From positions 2,790,001-2,854,000 of the forward strand of contig NZ_CP046122.1 in NCBI RefSeq assembly GCF_009707365.1: a stretch of 64,000 nt of DNA, given 5' to 3'. This DNA is from Microlunatus sp. Gsoil 973. GTDB lineage: Bacteria; Actinomycetota; Actinomycetes; Propionibacteriales; Propionibacteriaceae. Under the pieces are notes generated by a model. It was given only the letters and a program-made list of their open reading frames with translations, did not search any database and was not told the DNA's origin. Position 1 is the stretch's first letter; each line of letters begins with the position of its first letter. Positions 46,238 through 55,800 of the stretch are shown here, in pieces. Position numbers and translations under genes: made by a program.

Positions 46238-47404
46238 GTGGCCGCGGCACTGTGCAGCGAAGCCGAACCCGGAACCGAGCCGCCGCCCGGCGCCGTCCTC
46301 GGTCTCGCGGTCGGTGATCAACAATGGGTGGTGCCGTACGGCGATGCAGTGCGGACCACCGGGCGGGTCGAACCGTTCCGCGTCGACACCAGGACCGACG
46401 CCGGATCGGTGACCAAGATCATCAGCACAACCGCCGCCTGCCTGCGGCTGGTCGACAGCGGCCGCCTCGAACTCGACGCCCGGGCTGCCATGATCATCGA
46501 CGACCGGTTGCCGGCCGACATCACCGTCGGCGACCTGCTGGAACACCAAGCGGGCCTGTGGGAATGGTGGCCGCTCTACCTGCGCGCCGCAGATCATGAT
46601 CATGCGCTGAAGCTGGTCACCACGCTGCCTCGACGCTACCGGCGTCGTTCCGGCCGGCATTATTCCGACCTCGGTTTCATGCTGCTCGGCGCGCTGGTCG
46701 AGCAGCTCACCGGCCTGCCACTGGACCGGGCCTGTTCCGCCTTGGTCCTCGAGCCGTTCGGACTGGCCGCAACCCGTTACGCCGTACCGGCCGGTGGTGC
46801 CGGCGTCGCGGCCAGTTCGAACGGTGATCGGATCGAGCAGACCATGATCGCCACCGGCGACCCCTATCCCATTGACGGCTCGGTGGACTCGTTCACCCGA
46901 TGGCGGCACCATCTGCTGGTCGGCGAGATCAACGACGGCAACAGCTTCCACGCGTTCGGATCGATCGCCGGACATGCCGGGATCTTCACCACGGCAGGAG
47001 ATCTGTTGACCTTCGGCCGCATGCTGCTGGATTCGCTGGACGGTCGCGGACCGGTGCGGGCCGCGACCGTCGCCCGCTTCGGCACAGCGGGTGACGATCC
47101 GGGGCAGGCATTGGGTTTCCGGATCTGGAACGTGGCCGCCGGCCGAGCGATCGGGCACACCGGCTTTCCGGGCATCGGTTTCGCCGTCCTGCCCGAGCAC
47201 GACGCGGTTGCGGTGATGATCACCAACCGGTTGCACGTGGCCGGTCGACCGCGCAATCTCGAACGCCTGTGGACAACGGTGCTGGACGCCCTGCCGGGAC
47301 TGCTGCCGGCGCCGACGGCCGCGCCGCGTCAGGCCGCTGGATCCGTACCGTCGCGTGATCCGGACTCCGTCGATCCGGGTATGTCGGGTTCCGGCATCGT
47401 CTGA
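46238..47404 (+). CDS. Serine hydrolase, class C beta-lactamase/DD-peptidase fold
   Basis: 388 residues from GTG (VAAALCSEAEPG). Catalytic elements: SxxK in DAGSVTKIISTT, YxN-like HYSDLGFMLLGAL, and HTG in AIGHTGFPGIGF; FSIAGHAG-type loop FGSIAGHAGIFTTAGD. No signal peptide, so probably cytosolic esterase or peptidase. The frame extends 13 codons upstream to a CTG overlapping the preceding stop, an alternative start. The 3' end overlaps the convergent exporter gene by 76 bp. Confidence 0.85.
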   Translation: MAAALCSEAEPGTEPPPGAVLGLAVGDQQWVVPYGDAVRTTGRVEPFRVDTRTDAGSVTKIISTTAACLRLVDSGRLELDARAAMIIDDRLPADITVGDLLEHQAGLWEWWPLYLRAADHDHALKLVTTLPRRYRRRSGRHYSDLGFMLLGALVEQLTGLPLDRACSALVLEPFGLAATRYAVPAGGAGVAASSNGDRIEQTMIATGDPYPIDGSVDSFTRWRHHLLVGEINDGNSFHAFGSIAGHAGIFTTAGDLLTFGRMLLDSLDGRGPVRAATVARFGTAGDDPGQALGFRIWNVAAGRAIGHTGFPGIGFAVLPEHDAVAVMITNRLHVAGRPRNLERLWTTVLDALPGLLPAPTAAPRQAAGSVPSRDPDSVDPGMSGSGIV

Positions 47405-48990
47405 CTGCCGTCGGTCTGCCCCTCGGGTCGCCCGCCATAATGTCCATCGGATCGCCCGTCGGATGCTGCGGCCACCGGAACCAGCGGCAGGCTACCGGTG
47501 ACGGTCAGCGGATCGTCCGCCTTCAGGTCCGCGCGTGTCGACCGGAGGGTGACGCCGACTCCGACCGCGCGGCGCAGACCCGGTGCCCCCTCGACCCGAA
47601 GCAGCCGGCCGAGCCAACCGGCGCCCATCCGCAGCGGTGAGCTGAGGAACTCCCCCATCACGACACCGCTGCCGAGGGCCAGAGCGATCGCCGTCGCCGC
47701 CAGCATCTGTCCCAGGCCTTCGTTGAATCGCGACTCGACAGCGGCGAAGACAGCCCGGAAGACGGCGAGACCGGGCAGCAGGGGCGTGATCCCGGCCATC
47801 ACCGTGACGATGGCCGGAGCCCGGCGCCGGATCGACAGCAGGGTGGCCGCCAGCCCGACCGCGATGGCGGCCAGGCCGCTGGCGAGCACCTGACCGAAGC
47901 CGACCAGACCGAAGATCACGATCAGCAGTTGGGCTACGCCCGACGCCAGGCCAGAAGCCGGCAGGAAGCGGAGCGGCGCATAGCAGGCGATCATCAGGCA
48001 CAGCCCGGCCAGCGCCGCACCGAACACCGAACCGAAGATCGACAGCGGTGTGTCCGGGGTGTGGTACGGCGCCGGCGCGGCGACGTCGACCGTGATGTCG
48101 TTGCCGAGCAGCGCGGACAGCTGCAGCACCATCACGATGCCGACGACGATGCCGGCAGTCATGAAGATCACGTCGCCCAGCCGGGCGGCGGCGGTGACCA
48201 TGTATCCGGTCAGGGCGTCCTGGACGGCGCCGACCAGAGTCAGTCCGGAGAGCAGCACGACGATGCCGGTCGCGATCAGCGTCTCGGGCAGTTGGCCGGT
48301 GAACCTCGAGGCCACCACTGCGACCGCGGTGGCGATCGCGGCGCCGGCGGCCTGCAGGAAGAAGAACGGCAGCCGGACGCGGTTGAGCAACCGGCCGACC
48401 CGGTCGATCACCGCTGTGGTCGCCGCCGCGAGGCCGCAGGTGATCCAACTGCCGCCGAGCAGCATCGCAACGCCGAGGGCGAAGCCCGCCCAACCGAGGG
48501 TGGCCAGCCAACGAGGGTACGGATGGGGCCGGTCGGTCAGCCGGTCCATCGCCTGGTGTGCCTCCTCCGGCGTCACGCCGCCGGTGGTGATCCGGCGGAC
48601 CAGATCGTCCAACTCGGTCAGCCGGGTGTAGTCGGTGGTCCGGTTGCGTACTGCGCGGACCAGGGTCACCGGATCGGCATCCGGCTCCGGCTGGGCTGAC
48701 ACGATGATTGTTGTGAACGTGATGTCCACCACACAATCGGTCAGTTGGTAGGACTGGGCGACGTCCTGGGCGGTGGCGACAACGTCGGCCGTGCCGGAGC
48801 CGGACGACAACATCACCTCGGCCAGTCGGATGGTGAGGTCGAGCACCTGGCGGGTGTATCGGTCCGACAAGCCGGAGTGGGAGCGACGGCGCCGCTGTCC
48901 CGCGGTGCTGGCGGGCTCCCGCGGGCCACGCAGCCCCATCCGGAGCCCGCGACGCAGGCTCGGGCTGATCCGGCGGCGGTTGTCTGCCAT
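47329..48990 (-). CDS. Threonine/serine exporter (ThrE family)
   Basis: 553 residues. N-terminal cytoplasmic domain of about 140 residues (TRQVLDLTIRLAEVMLSSGS, VVDITFTTIIVSAQ) followed by ten predicted helices in two blocks, as in Corynebacterium ThrE (ThrE plus ThrE_2 domains fused). Helices are obvious at LGWAGFALGVAMLLGGSW, ETLIATGIVVLLSGLTLVG and MFLAAL-like later segments. A hydrophilic tail of about 80 residues ends the protein. Exports threonine, serine or small peptides with the proton gradient. Divergent from anmK with a 20-bp spacer. Confidence 0.9.
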   Translation of the reverse strand: MADNRRRISPSLRRGLRMGLRGPREPASTAGQRRRRSHSGLSDRYTRQVLDLTIRLAEVMLSSGSGTADVVATAQDVAQSYQLTDCVVDITFTTIIVSAQPEPDADPVTLVRAVRNRTTDYTRLTELDDLVRRITTGGVTPEEAHQAMDRLTDRPHPYPRWLATLGWAGFALGVAMLLGGSWITCGLAAATTAVIDRVGRLLNRVRLPFFFLQAAGAAIATAVAVVASRFTGQLPETLIATGIVVLLSGLTLVGAVQDALTGYMVTAAARLGDVIFMTAGIVVGIVMVLQLSALLGNDITVDVAAPAPYHTPDTPLSIFGSVFGAALAGLCLMIACYAPLRFLPASGLASGVAQLLIVIFGLVGFGQVLASGLAAIAVGLAATLLSIRRRAPAIVTVMAGITPLLPGLAVFRAVFAAVESRFNEGLGQMLAATAIALALGSGVVMGEFLSSPLRMGAGWLGRLLRVEGAPGLRRAVGVGVTLRSTRADLKADDPLTVTGSLPLVPVAAASDGRSDGHYGGRPEGQTDGSQTMPEPDIPGSTESGSRDGTDPAA

Positions 48991-49010
48991 GGCCTGGCCA
49001 GAATAGTGCG

Positions 49011-50162
49011 ATGAGCATCCGGATCGCCGGAATGATGAGCGGCACCTCCTATGACGCCGTCGACGTCGCCGTCGCGGAATTCACCCAGGACGGGGTCGTC
49101 CTGCAGTGTCGCCCGGTCGGCATGGTGAGCGCGCCGCTCTCACCGGCGATGCGGTCCGCCATCGCCGCGCTGCTGCCGCCGAACACCACCGACATCGGCG
49201 CGGTCTGCCGGCTGGACACCGAGCTCGGCCGGCTGTTCGGCCGAGCGGCCGCCGGGGCGGTCGGCGAACTCGGTCCCGTGGACCTCGTGGTGTCCCACGG
49301 GCAGACCGTCTTTCACTGGGTCGAGGACCGGGCGGCGCTCGGCACGCTGCAACTCGGCAGCCCGGCCTGGATCGCCGAGGCGACCGGGACGCCGGTGCTG
49401 TCCGATCTCCGAACTCGCGACATCGCCCGCGGCGGGCAGGGTGCACCGTTGGCCGCGATCCTCGATTCGATGCTGGTGCTCTCCGACCGGGTACGCCGCG
49501 GTTCACTCAACCTGGGCGGCATCGCCAACATCACCGTCGCCGACCCGGACCTGGTCGCGTACGACCTCGGTCCGGCCAGCGCCCTGATGGACCTGGCGGT
49601 CAGCCGGGCGACCGGCGGCGCCGAACGGATGGACACCGACGGTCGCCGGGCGGAACGCGGTGAGATCGACCGCGACCTGTTGGACCGGCTGCTGGCCGAG
49701 CCGTACTACCGGTTGCCGCCCCCGAAGTCGACCGGCAAGGAGCTCTTCGACGCCGACTATCTCGACCGGATGGTTGCGGGCCGCCCGATCGGACTCGACG
49801 ATCTCGTCGCCACGCTGACCGAGCTGACCGCGCAGTTGGTTGCCCGGGCGTGTCGGCAACATCGGCTGGCCGAACTCGTCGTGGCCGGCGGCGGCGTCGC
49901 GAATCCGACGCTGATGGCGCGCATCGAGGCTCTCGCCGGGATCCCGATGCGATCGATCGACGAGTTCGGGCTGCCCGCCCAGGCCAAGGAGGCGTACCTG
50001 ATGACATTGGTCGGCTACCTCAGCTGGCACGGACTGCCGGGAACGCTGGCCTCGGCGACCGGTGCGTCATCGGTGCTGGGGTCGATCACTCCCGGTCGAG
50101 ACCCGCTGCGTCTCCCGGAGACGACCCACCCCATGCCCGAGCGCCTGGTGATCATCTCCTGA
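49011..50162 (+). CDS. anmK: Anhydro-N-acetylmuramic acid kinase
   Basis: Opens the 1,6-anhydro ring and phosphorylates anhydroMurNAc to MurNAc-6-P in cell-wall recycling. 383 residues. Motifs: IRIAGMMSGTSYDAVDVAVA, LVVSHGQTVFHW, VLSDLRTRDIARGGQGAPLA, LNLGGIANITV, YDLGPASALMD, ELVVAGGGVANPTLM and a C-terminal KEAYLMTLVGYL. No MurQ etherase is nearby. Confidence 0.95.
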   Translation: MSIRIAGMMSGTSYDAVDVAVAEFTQDGVVLQCRPVGMVSAPLSPAMRSAIAALLPPNTTDIGAVCRLDTELGRLFGRAAAGAVGELGPVDLVVSHGQTVFHWVEDRAALGTLQLGSPAWIAEATGTPVLSDLRTRDIARGGQGAPLAAILDSMLVLSDRVRRGSLNLGGIANITVADPDLVAYDLGPASALMDLAVSRATGGAERMDTDGRRAERGEIDRDLLDRLLAEPYYRLPPPKSTGKELFDADYLDRMVAGRPIGLDDLVATLTELTAQLVARACRQHRLAELVVAGGGVANPTLMARIEALAGIPMRSIDEFGLPAQAKEAYLMTLVGYLSWHGLPGTLASATGASSVLGSITPGRDPLRLPETTHPMPERLVIIS

Positions 50163-50234
50163 CCTCAACCGGCACAACGGGCTCCGACCCGCCACCGATC
50201 CGGCATCGCCCCCTTGCCGCACCAGCTGCTGCAT

Positions 50235-50260
50235 CCCGCACCGTGTACACCCGGTGCGGG
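50235..50260. terminator. Hairpin between convergent anmK and APH-like genes
   Basis: CCCGCACCG (50235-50243) pairs with CGGTGCGGG (50252-50260). Together with a further CGGTGCGGGG copy at 50270-50280 it resembles the GTGCGGG/CCCGCAC repeats at 40.9-41.3 kb, so it may be both terminator and repeat relic. The 160 bases here hold no gene. Confidence 0.55.
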
Positions 50261-50323
50261 ACGCAATAACCGGTGCGGGGACGCGGGTGGCAGCGGCGCC
50301 CGGGGACGACCGGCTGCTGACGG

Positions 50324-51220
50324 TCAGGGGACCATCGCCTTGGCGATCACGATCGACATGGTGATCCAGTCGTCATCGGCGGGCTTGCCGCTGCGGAGGG
50401 CGTACATCACGTTGCTGAGTTCGCGGACGATCACCCAGTCGCGTACCCGGTCCTCGTCGAGTCCGGCGGCGTCGACGACGGTGAACAACCGGTCGAGGAT
50501 CGCGCCGCGAAGATCATGGGTGGCCACCGCCTCCGCCCAGCGGTTCCACAGCAGCGGGGCCACCTCGTAGGCGGGATCACCGGACAGCGGCTTGGGATCG
50601 ATCACCAGCCACGGTTCACGCTCGGCGGCCAGCACGTTGTCGAAGTGCAGGTCGGTGTGGATCAATCGACCATCGGTGTTCGGATCGTCGGCGAAGCTGC
50701 GGGCCAGCGAATGCGCGTGATCGGCCAGCCGGCGTGGCACGGCGGGATGATCACGCAGTCCCGCCAGCCCGCCCGCCACCTTGCCGATGACGTCGGAGAG
50801 CCTGCGCAGTTGGGGAATCGCCCGCCGGTGCAGCCGCGGATAGAGACCTGCGACGATCTCGCACGCTTCGCCGATGCCGGGTCGGTTCAGGTCCCGGGTG
50901 TGGTCGGCCCGCTCCAGCAGCATCGCCCACCGGCGGGGGTCGGCACGGTAGAGCCGGACCGCGCCGTTGCCGCCCCACGCCCGCAGGGCCAGATGCTCGT
51001 GTTCGGCCTCCCAATGCGGGACGGTGACCTTGAGTGCAGCCGGGCGCCGGTCCCCGTCCCGGACCGGAAGGACGTACGCCGCCGCCCCGGCCATCGGCTC
51101 ACCGTCCGGTGTCAACCGCCACTCCTCGAGCAGCCCGTTGACCAAGCCGGGCAGCCGCGGGAGCCAGTCGTCCCAGTCCTGCGTGCCCGCTCCGGCGAGC
51201 AGCCGGCCGGGAATCCTCAC
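50324..51220 (-). CDS. Aminoglycoside-phosphotransferase-like kinase (APH(6)/StrB type)
   Basis: 298 residues from the GTG that overlaps the GH92 stop (GTGA). Protein-kinase-like fold: ALKVTVPH holds the ATP lysine, catalytic loop LIHTDLHFDNVL, and the metal motif LVIDPKPLSGDPAYEVAPLL. APH(6) enzymes phosphorylate streptomycin, but many chromosomal members have unknown small-molecule or sugar substrates. Coupling to a mannosidase gene hints at a sugar rather than drug substrate (inference). Confidence 0.88.
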   Translation of the reverse strand: MRIPGRLLAGAGTQDWDDWLPRLPGLVNGLLEEWRLTPDGEPMAGAAAYVLPVRDGDRRPAALKVTVPHWEAEHEHLALRAWGGNGAVRLYRADPRRWAMLLERADHTRDLNRPGIGEACEIVAGLYPRLHRRAIPQLRRLSDVIGKVAGGLAGLRDHPAVPRRLADHAHSLARSFADDPNTDGRLIHTDLHFDNVLAAEREPWLVIDPKPLSGDPAYEVAPLLWNRWAEAVATHDLRGAILDRLFTVVDAAGLDEDRVRDWVIVRELSNVMYALRSGKPADDDWITMSIVIAKAMVP

Positions 51221-54200
51221 GCCAACAACTCGATTTCGGCCAACGCGGCTCCGCTGTCTGCAGCGATGCCGGTCAGCCGATAGTGGGTCGCCGCTCGGGG
51301 ACGGTCGATCTTGAACGGCCGCGTCTGGCGGCGCCAATCGAACGACTCGCCGCTGCGCTCGTCCAGTACGAACCACTCCCGTGCGTCCAGCGAACCTTCC
51401 AACCGCCAGCCGGTCGGATCGGCAGGGCCTGCGCCGGAGGTGAGGGTGTAGAACGCAGGCGTCGCCGGTTCGTCGAGCGCCCAGGCGATCGGCTCGCCGG
51501 TCAACGCGAACTCGGTCCGCGAGTCGTCGTCGAAGAGTGCAGCCGCCGGCCCGTCCGGGACAACGCACAGGTCGAGCAGCGGAACCGCGGCTTCCCCGGG
51601 CGAGGTGATCGACGGCGCCGGCTCGGCGGTTCCCCAGTCCGACGGTTCCGGGCTCAGCTCGTAATGCAGGCGGCCACCGACAAGATCAGCATGGCTGATC
51701 GACGGCGCCGTGATCGGCTGGTCGTTGATCATGGCCGACCGCAGGTAGACGTTGTCCGGTCCGGTGTTGCTCGCCGTGATCATGAACGGCTTGCCGCCGG
51801 CCGGTGTCACCCGTGCTTCAGCGAACAACGGCGAGCCGATCGCGTACTCGGCTGATCCCACCCGCAGCGGATATAGGCCGAGTGCGCTGAACAGGTACCA
51901 GGCCGACATCTCACCGTTGTCCTCGTCGCCGGGATAGCCCTGACCAATCTGCTCGCCGACGAAGAGCCGCTGCAACACCTCACGGACGACGGCCTGGGTC
52001 TTCTGTGGTGCCCCCGCGGAGTTGTAGAGGTACGCGATGTGGTGGGCCGGCTGGTTGCTGAACCCGTACTGCCCCATCCGGATCGCCCGCGCCTCGAGCA
52101 TCTCGTGGATGACGGTGGAGTAGGTGCCCTTCTTGTCCGCCCGCTCCGGGGTGGCGAAGAAGGCGTCAAGCTTCTCCTCCAGCGCCGCCGGACCGCCGTA
52201 GAGCGCCGCCAGCCCGGCACCGTCGTGCGGCACATGGAAGGCGAAGTTCCAGCCGTCGGTCTCGGTGAAGTCGCCGCCCCATTCGCACGGATCGAAATCC
52301 TCGGGCGTCTTGGCGAAGGTGCCGTCCGCTCTGCGGCCCTGGAAGAAGTCGATCTTCGGATCGAAGAGCAGCAGATAGTTGCGGCTGCGCCGGAGCAGGT
52401 ATTCCGACTCCTCGGCGAGACGTCGGCGAAGATCATCGGGCGTCTCCGGTGCCGCCGCCAGCGCGGCTGCCTGGTTGGCCAGGCCGAAGTCGTTGATGTA
52501 GCCCTCCAGCGCCCAGGAGACGCTCTCCTCCACCTCGGTGCTGACGTAGCCGCGGAAGATGCCGTCCGCCGCCCCCCTTGCGGCCGACGGCCGGGTTGTC
52601 GGGGGTCACTGTGGCGTTACGGAGTCCGGCGAAGTAGGTGCCCAACGGGTCGGGCAGCGGCGCTCCCTTCAGATAGGCGTCGGCGAACGCGACGTCGGAA
52701 CTGGTACCGGTCATCAGGTCCGCATAGCCGGGTGAGGACCAGCGGGCGACCCAGCCGCCGTCCCGGAACTGCTGGACGAAGCCGTCGACCAGTTCGGCGG
52801 CCAGCGTCGGGTAGAACAGCGCGTACGCCGGCCAGGCTGTGCGGTAGGTGTCCCAGAAGCCGTTGTTCACATAGATCTTTCCGGATCTGATCACGGCGTT
52901 GGTGTGATCATCATCGGCCTCCCCCTCGGTGGGGAGCACCGGGCTGGCGTACCGATACTCCGGTTGGCCGGCGGTGCCGACATTCTCGAACTGGGAGTTG
53001 GGATACAGGTTGAGCCGGTAGAGGCAGCCGTAGAGGGTGCGCAGTTGGGGCGGGGTGGCGTCGGCGACGGTGATCACCGAGAGCCGTTCGTTCCAGCTCC
53101 GGTTCGCCCGTTCCCGGATCGCGTCGAACCCGTGACCGGCAAGTTCCGGCTCGAGGTTGCGCCGGGCCTGGTCGGTACCGATGAAGGAGGTTGCCAGGCG
53201 CAGGACGACCTGGCTCGTGCCCGGGTCAAAGGTGGCGGCCCGAGTGTTGACCCGGCCGCCGACGGTCGGCCCGAACCTGGACGGTTCGACGTCGAAGGTG
53301 CCGTAGCAGTACATCCGGGCGCGGCCGAAGGGTGAGCCGTTCTCGACCCAGCCGGTGAGTGCCCCGTCGGCGTAGCGGAAGCTGCCGTTCTCGTCGATGG
53401 TGTCGATGACCACGTGCCGGCCGGGTGATCCGGCGGCAAAGGTGAACCGGAAGATCGCGCCGTGATCGGTCGGTGCCACCTCCGCGCAGTGATCCCCGGC
53501 CAACCGCACCTGATAGACATCGGGCCGAGCGATCTCGTCATCATGACTGAACGCCAGCGCGCGTTCCGCGGGGTCACCGATCGGTTGCGCCGCCGCGACC
53601 GGCATGAAGATCAACTGGTCCCGGTCGCCCATCCACGGACTCGGTTGGTGGGAGAAGGCGATGCCCTGCAGCTCCGGACGGTTGTCGGCGTTGTTGGCCC
53701 GGTGGTATTCGTATGGCCAGCGGTGGGTGACCGCATCGGTCACCGGCGTCAGGAAGTTGAAGCCGTTGGGCCAGGCCGTGATCGGTAGGTTGTTGCCGCG
53801 GGAGAAGCCGCCGCTGGCATTGGTGCCGCGACGGGTGTCGACATAGGCGCAGCGGTCGGTTCCGTCAGGCTCTGCCGGTGCCGGCCCGAGTTCGAGAACA
53901 TCGACCCAACCACGATATTCGTTGCCCAGTGCCGATTCCGGCGGTTCGACGCGAATCAGCACCTGCTCGATCGTCCTGCCCGCCGCGACGTCCAGCGCCA
54001 CCTGGACGTCGTTCCACTGGTCGGCGTAGCTGATCTTGGACCGACCGCGCCCCGCGGCGTCGGCGGGCATTCCGTACTGGTCGGTGGTGTCGAGATCAAA
54101 GAGCCGGGTACCGTCACTGAATCGCAGATCGACGGCTGCGTAGGTCGCGGTGTAGGTCAGCTCGGGATCCAGTTCGGGGTAGATCGCGTAGCGCAGCCGG

Positions 54201-54382
54201 TCCCCGGGCGCAACGGTCCGTCCGATCAGGTCGTCGACGGCGATCGGCTCGGACCCACCGCCTGAACCGCGGTAGCCGAATGCTGTCGGACTGATGAATC
54301 CGGCACCGTCCCTGCTCGTCGCTCCGCCAATCGGTCCGCCGACGTCGATGATCACAGCCGACAGTCTTCCGTACCGATGCAC
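51217..54382 (-). pseudogene. GH92 family alpha-mannosidase, frameshifted
   Basis: Family 92 exo-alpha-mannosidase (Ca2+-dependent). The N-terminal 600 codons carry a beta-rich domain and YVDTRRGTNASGGFSRGNNL, TAWPNGFNF, GIAFSHQPSPWMGD, GFWDTYRTAWPAY. The frame breaks in the run of six C (52572-52577, plus strand); the second frame continues with VEESVSWALEGYINDF, GDEDNGEMSAWYLFSALGLY and a C-terminal carbohydrate-binding-like domain ending in ELLA. Dropping one G restores KGAADGIF and 1054 residues. No clear signal peptide, so intracellular or start mis-set. Confidence 0.87.
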
Positions 54383-54458
54383 CGACCGAACCTTGGCCCT
54401 GTTGGCCCGGTTCCGGCGCGGGAGGAGATCGTGGGCCGCAGTTGGCCGACGTCGGCGA

Positions 54459-54487
54459 TTGACACCCGGCCGCGTTGTGCAGCAGGT
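54459..54487 (+). promoter_or_regulatory. Candidate promoter of the GH76 gene
   Basis: TTGACA (54459-54464) is a perfect -35; with an 18-nt spacer the -10 would be CAGGTT, weak but in the actinobacterial range. It lies 67 bp before the ATG in the divergent GH92-GH76 spacer. Confidence 0.35.
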
Positions 54488-54530
54488 TTGGTCCCGAGAC
54501 AGCTCCGCTCAACCGTGAGGACATTGTGCA

Positions 54531-55763
54531 ATGACGCCAACTGATTCCCCCGATCAGTTCCCCGCCCGATCCCCCGAACCCTCCACCCCCGCCCACGGCA
54601 TCACCCGACGAGCCGTGCTCGCCGGCGGCCTCGGCGCCGCCGCAGCCCTCGGGAGCGGGTTCGCCGCTCCGGCGCTGGCCAGAGCCGCCACCGGGCCGGC
54701 CGAGTTCGCCCGACGGGCCGCGGCCAGCTACCAGGCGATGCAGGACAACTTCTACGATCCCCAGACCGGGTTCTACCTCGAACAGTTCCCGCGTGTGGAC
54801 GGCAATCCGTACAGCTACGTCTGGCCGTTCTCCCAGGCGATGGTGGCCAGCCAGGTGATGGCCGGCATCCCGGCAGCGGGACGCGCCTACCGATCGGATG
54901 TCGACGATCGGTTCCGGGCGCTGGAGGCGTACTGGAACTCCACCACGGACCCGGTGGGTTACGACTCCTACCTGCGGCCGCCGTATGGCGGCGGCGGTGA
55001 CAAGTTCTACGACGACAACGAATGGATCGGGTTGTCCTTCCTGCTCCGCAACAACCAGGCGGGTGGCCGCGACGCCGCCGCTGTGCAGAAGGCCGAAAAG
55101 ATCTTCGATTTGGTCGTTTACGGTTGGGACGCCGATCCGAGCCATCCCTGCCCTGGCGGCGTTTTCTGGACCCAGGCGACGTGGAGCAACGACCGGAACA
55201 CCGTCTCCAATGCACCGGGGGCGGAGATCGGCGCACGGCTCTACCTGCTGACCGGTGACCGGTCCCGGCTGGATTGGGCCAACCGGATGTACCAGTGGGT
55301 GCGCAGCTACATGCTGGCTCCCAACGGCCTCTACTGGGACCATGTTGATCTTGCTGGGAACATCCAGAAGACCCAGTGGTCCTACAACCAGGGCGTGATG
55401 ATCGGAGCCGGTGCGCTGCTGTACCAGGCGACAGGGCAGCGAAGCTACCTCGATCAGGCCTACCAGACCGCCAGGACCGCGCTGGACTTCTACGCAACAG
55501 ACGACACCTACTTCAGCCAGCCTGCCGAGTTCCACGCGATCTTCTTCGCCAACCTGCTGAGGCTGTCCACGCTGCGCCCCGATCCCGCATTCCGCAAGGC
55601 AGCCGCGGCCTATGCCGACGAGGCGCACCGGCGGTACCAGGATCCTGACACCGGCCTCTACCACTTCGACGCCAACCCGATCCCGCTGCTGCACCAGGCG
55701 GCGATGATCAGGATCGAGGGCATGTTGGCCTGGACGCCGAGCAGCTATGGTCAACTGACCTGA
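54531..55763 (+). CDS. GH76 family endo-alpha-1,6-mannanase-like protein, Tat-exported
   Basis: 410 residues. Twin-arginine signal GITRRAVLAGGLGAAAALGS with cleavage after ALARA. (Alpha/alpha)6-barrel with the catalytic Asp pair Asp161-Asp162 in KFYDDNEWIGLSF, and WSYNQGVMIGAGALLYQATG, both GH76 hallmarks. Cleaves the alpha-1,6 backbone of yeast mannan or mannose-containing wall glycans outside the cell. Divergent from GH92, suggesting joint use on alpha-mannans. Confidence 0.88.
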   Translation: MTPTDSPDQFPARSPEPSTPAHGITRRAVLAGGLGAAAALGSGFAAPALARAATGPAEFARRAAASYQAMQDNFYDPQTGFYLEQFPRVDGNPYSYVWPFSQAMVASQVMAGIPAAGRAYRSDVDDRFRALEAYWNSTTDPVGYDSYLRPPYGGGGDKFYDDNEWIGLSFLLRNNQAGGRDAAAVQKAEKIFDLVVYGWDADPSHPCPGGVFWTQATWSNDRNTVSNAPGAEIGARLYLLTGDRSRLDWANRMYQWVRSYMLAPNGLYWDHVDLAGNIQKTQWSYNQGVMIGAGALLYQATGQRSYLDQAYQTARTALDFYATDDTYFSQPAEFHAIFFANLLRLSTLRPDPAFRKAAAAYADEAHRRYQDPDTGLYHFDANPIPLLHQAAMIRIEGMLAWTPSSYGQLT

Positions 55764-55800
55764 TCAGAACATCCCGGAAGCTCTCGTAGAAGGAGCGACG

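Noticed and set aside
47329-47404. Convergent overlap of serine hydrolase and ThrE-type exporter as an antisense control device
   Set aside because: Overlapping 3' ends of poorly conserved tails are common in compact GC-rich genomes; nothing else supports regulation.
54114-55754. 546-codon minus-strand frame over the GH76 gene, possibly a GH92 extension
   Set aside because: It is antisense to the clear GH76 coding frame, and GH92 homology begins inside its own frame at about 54382.
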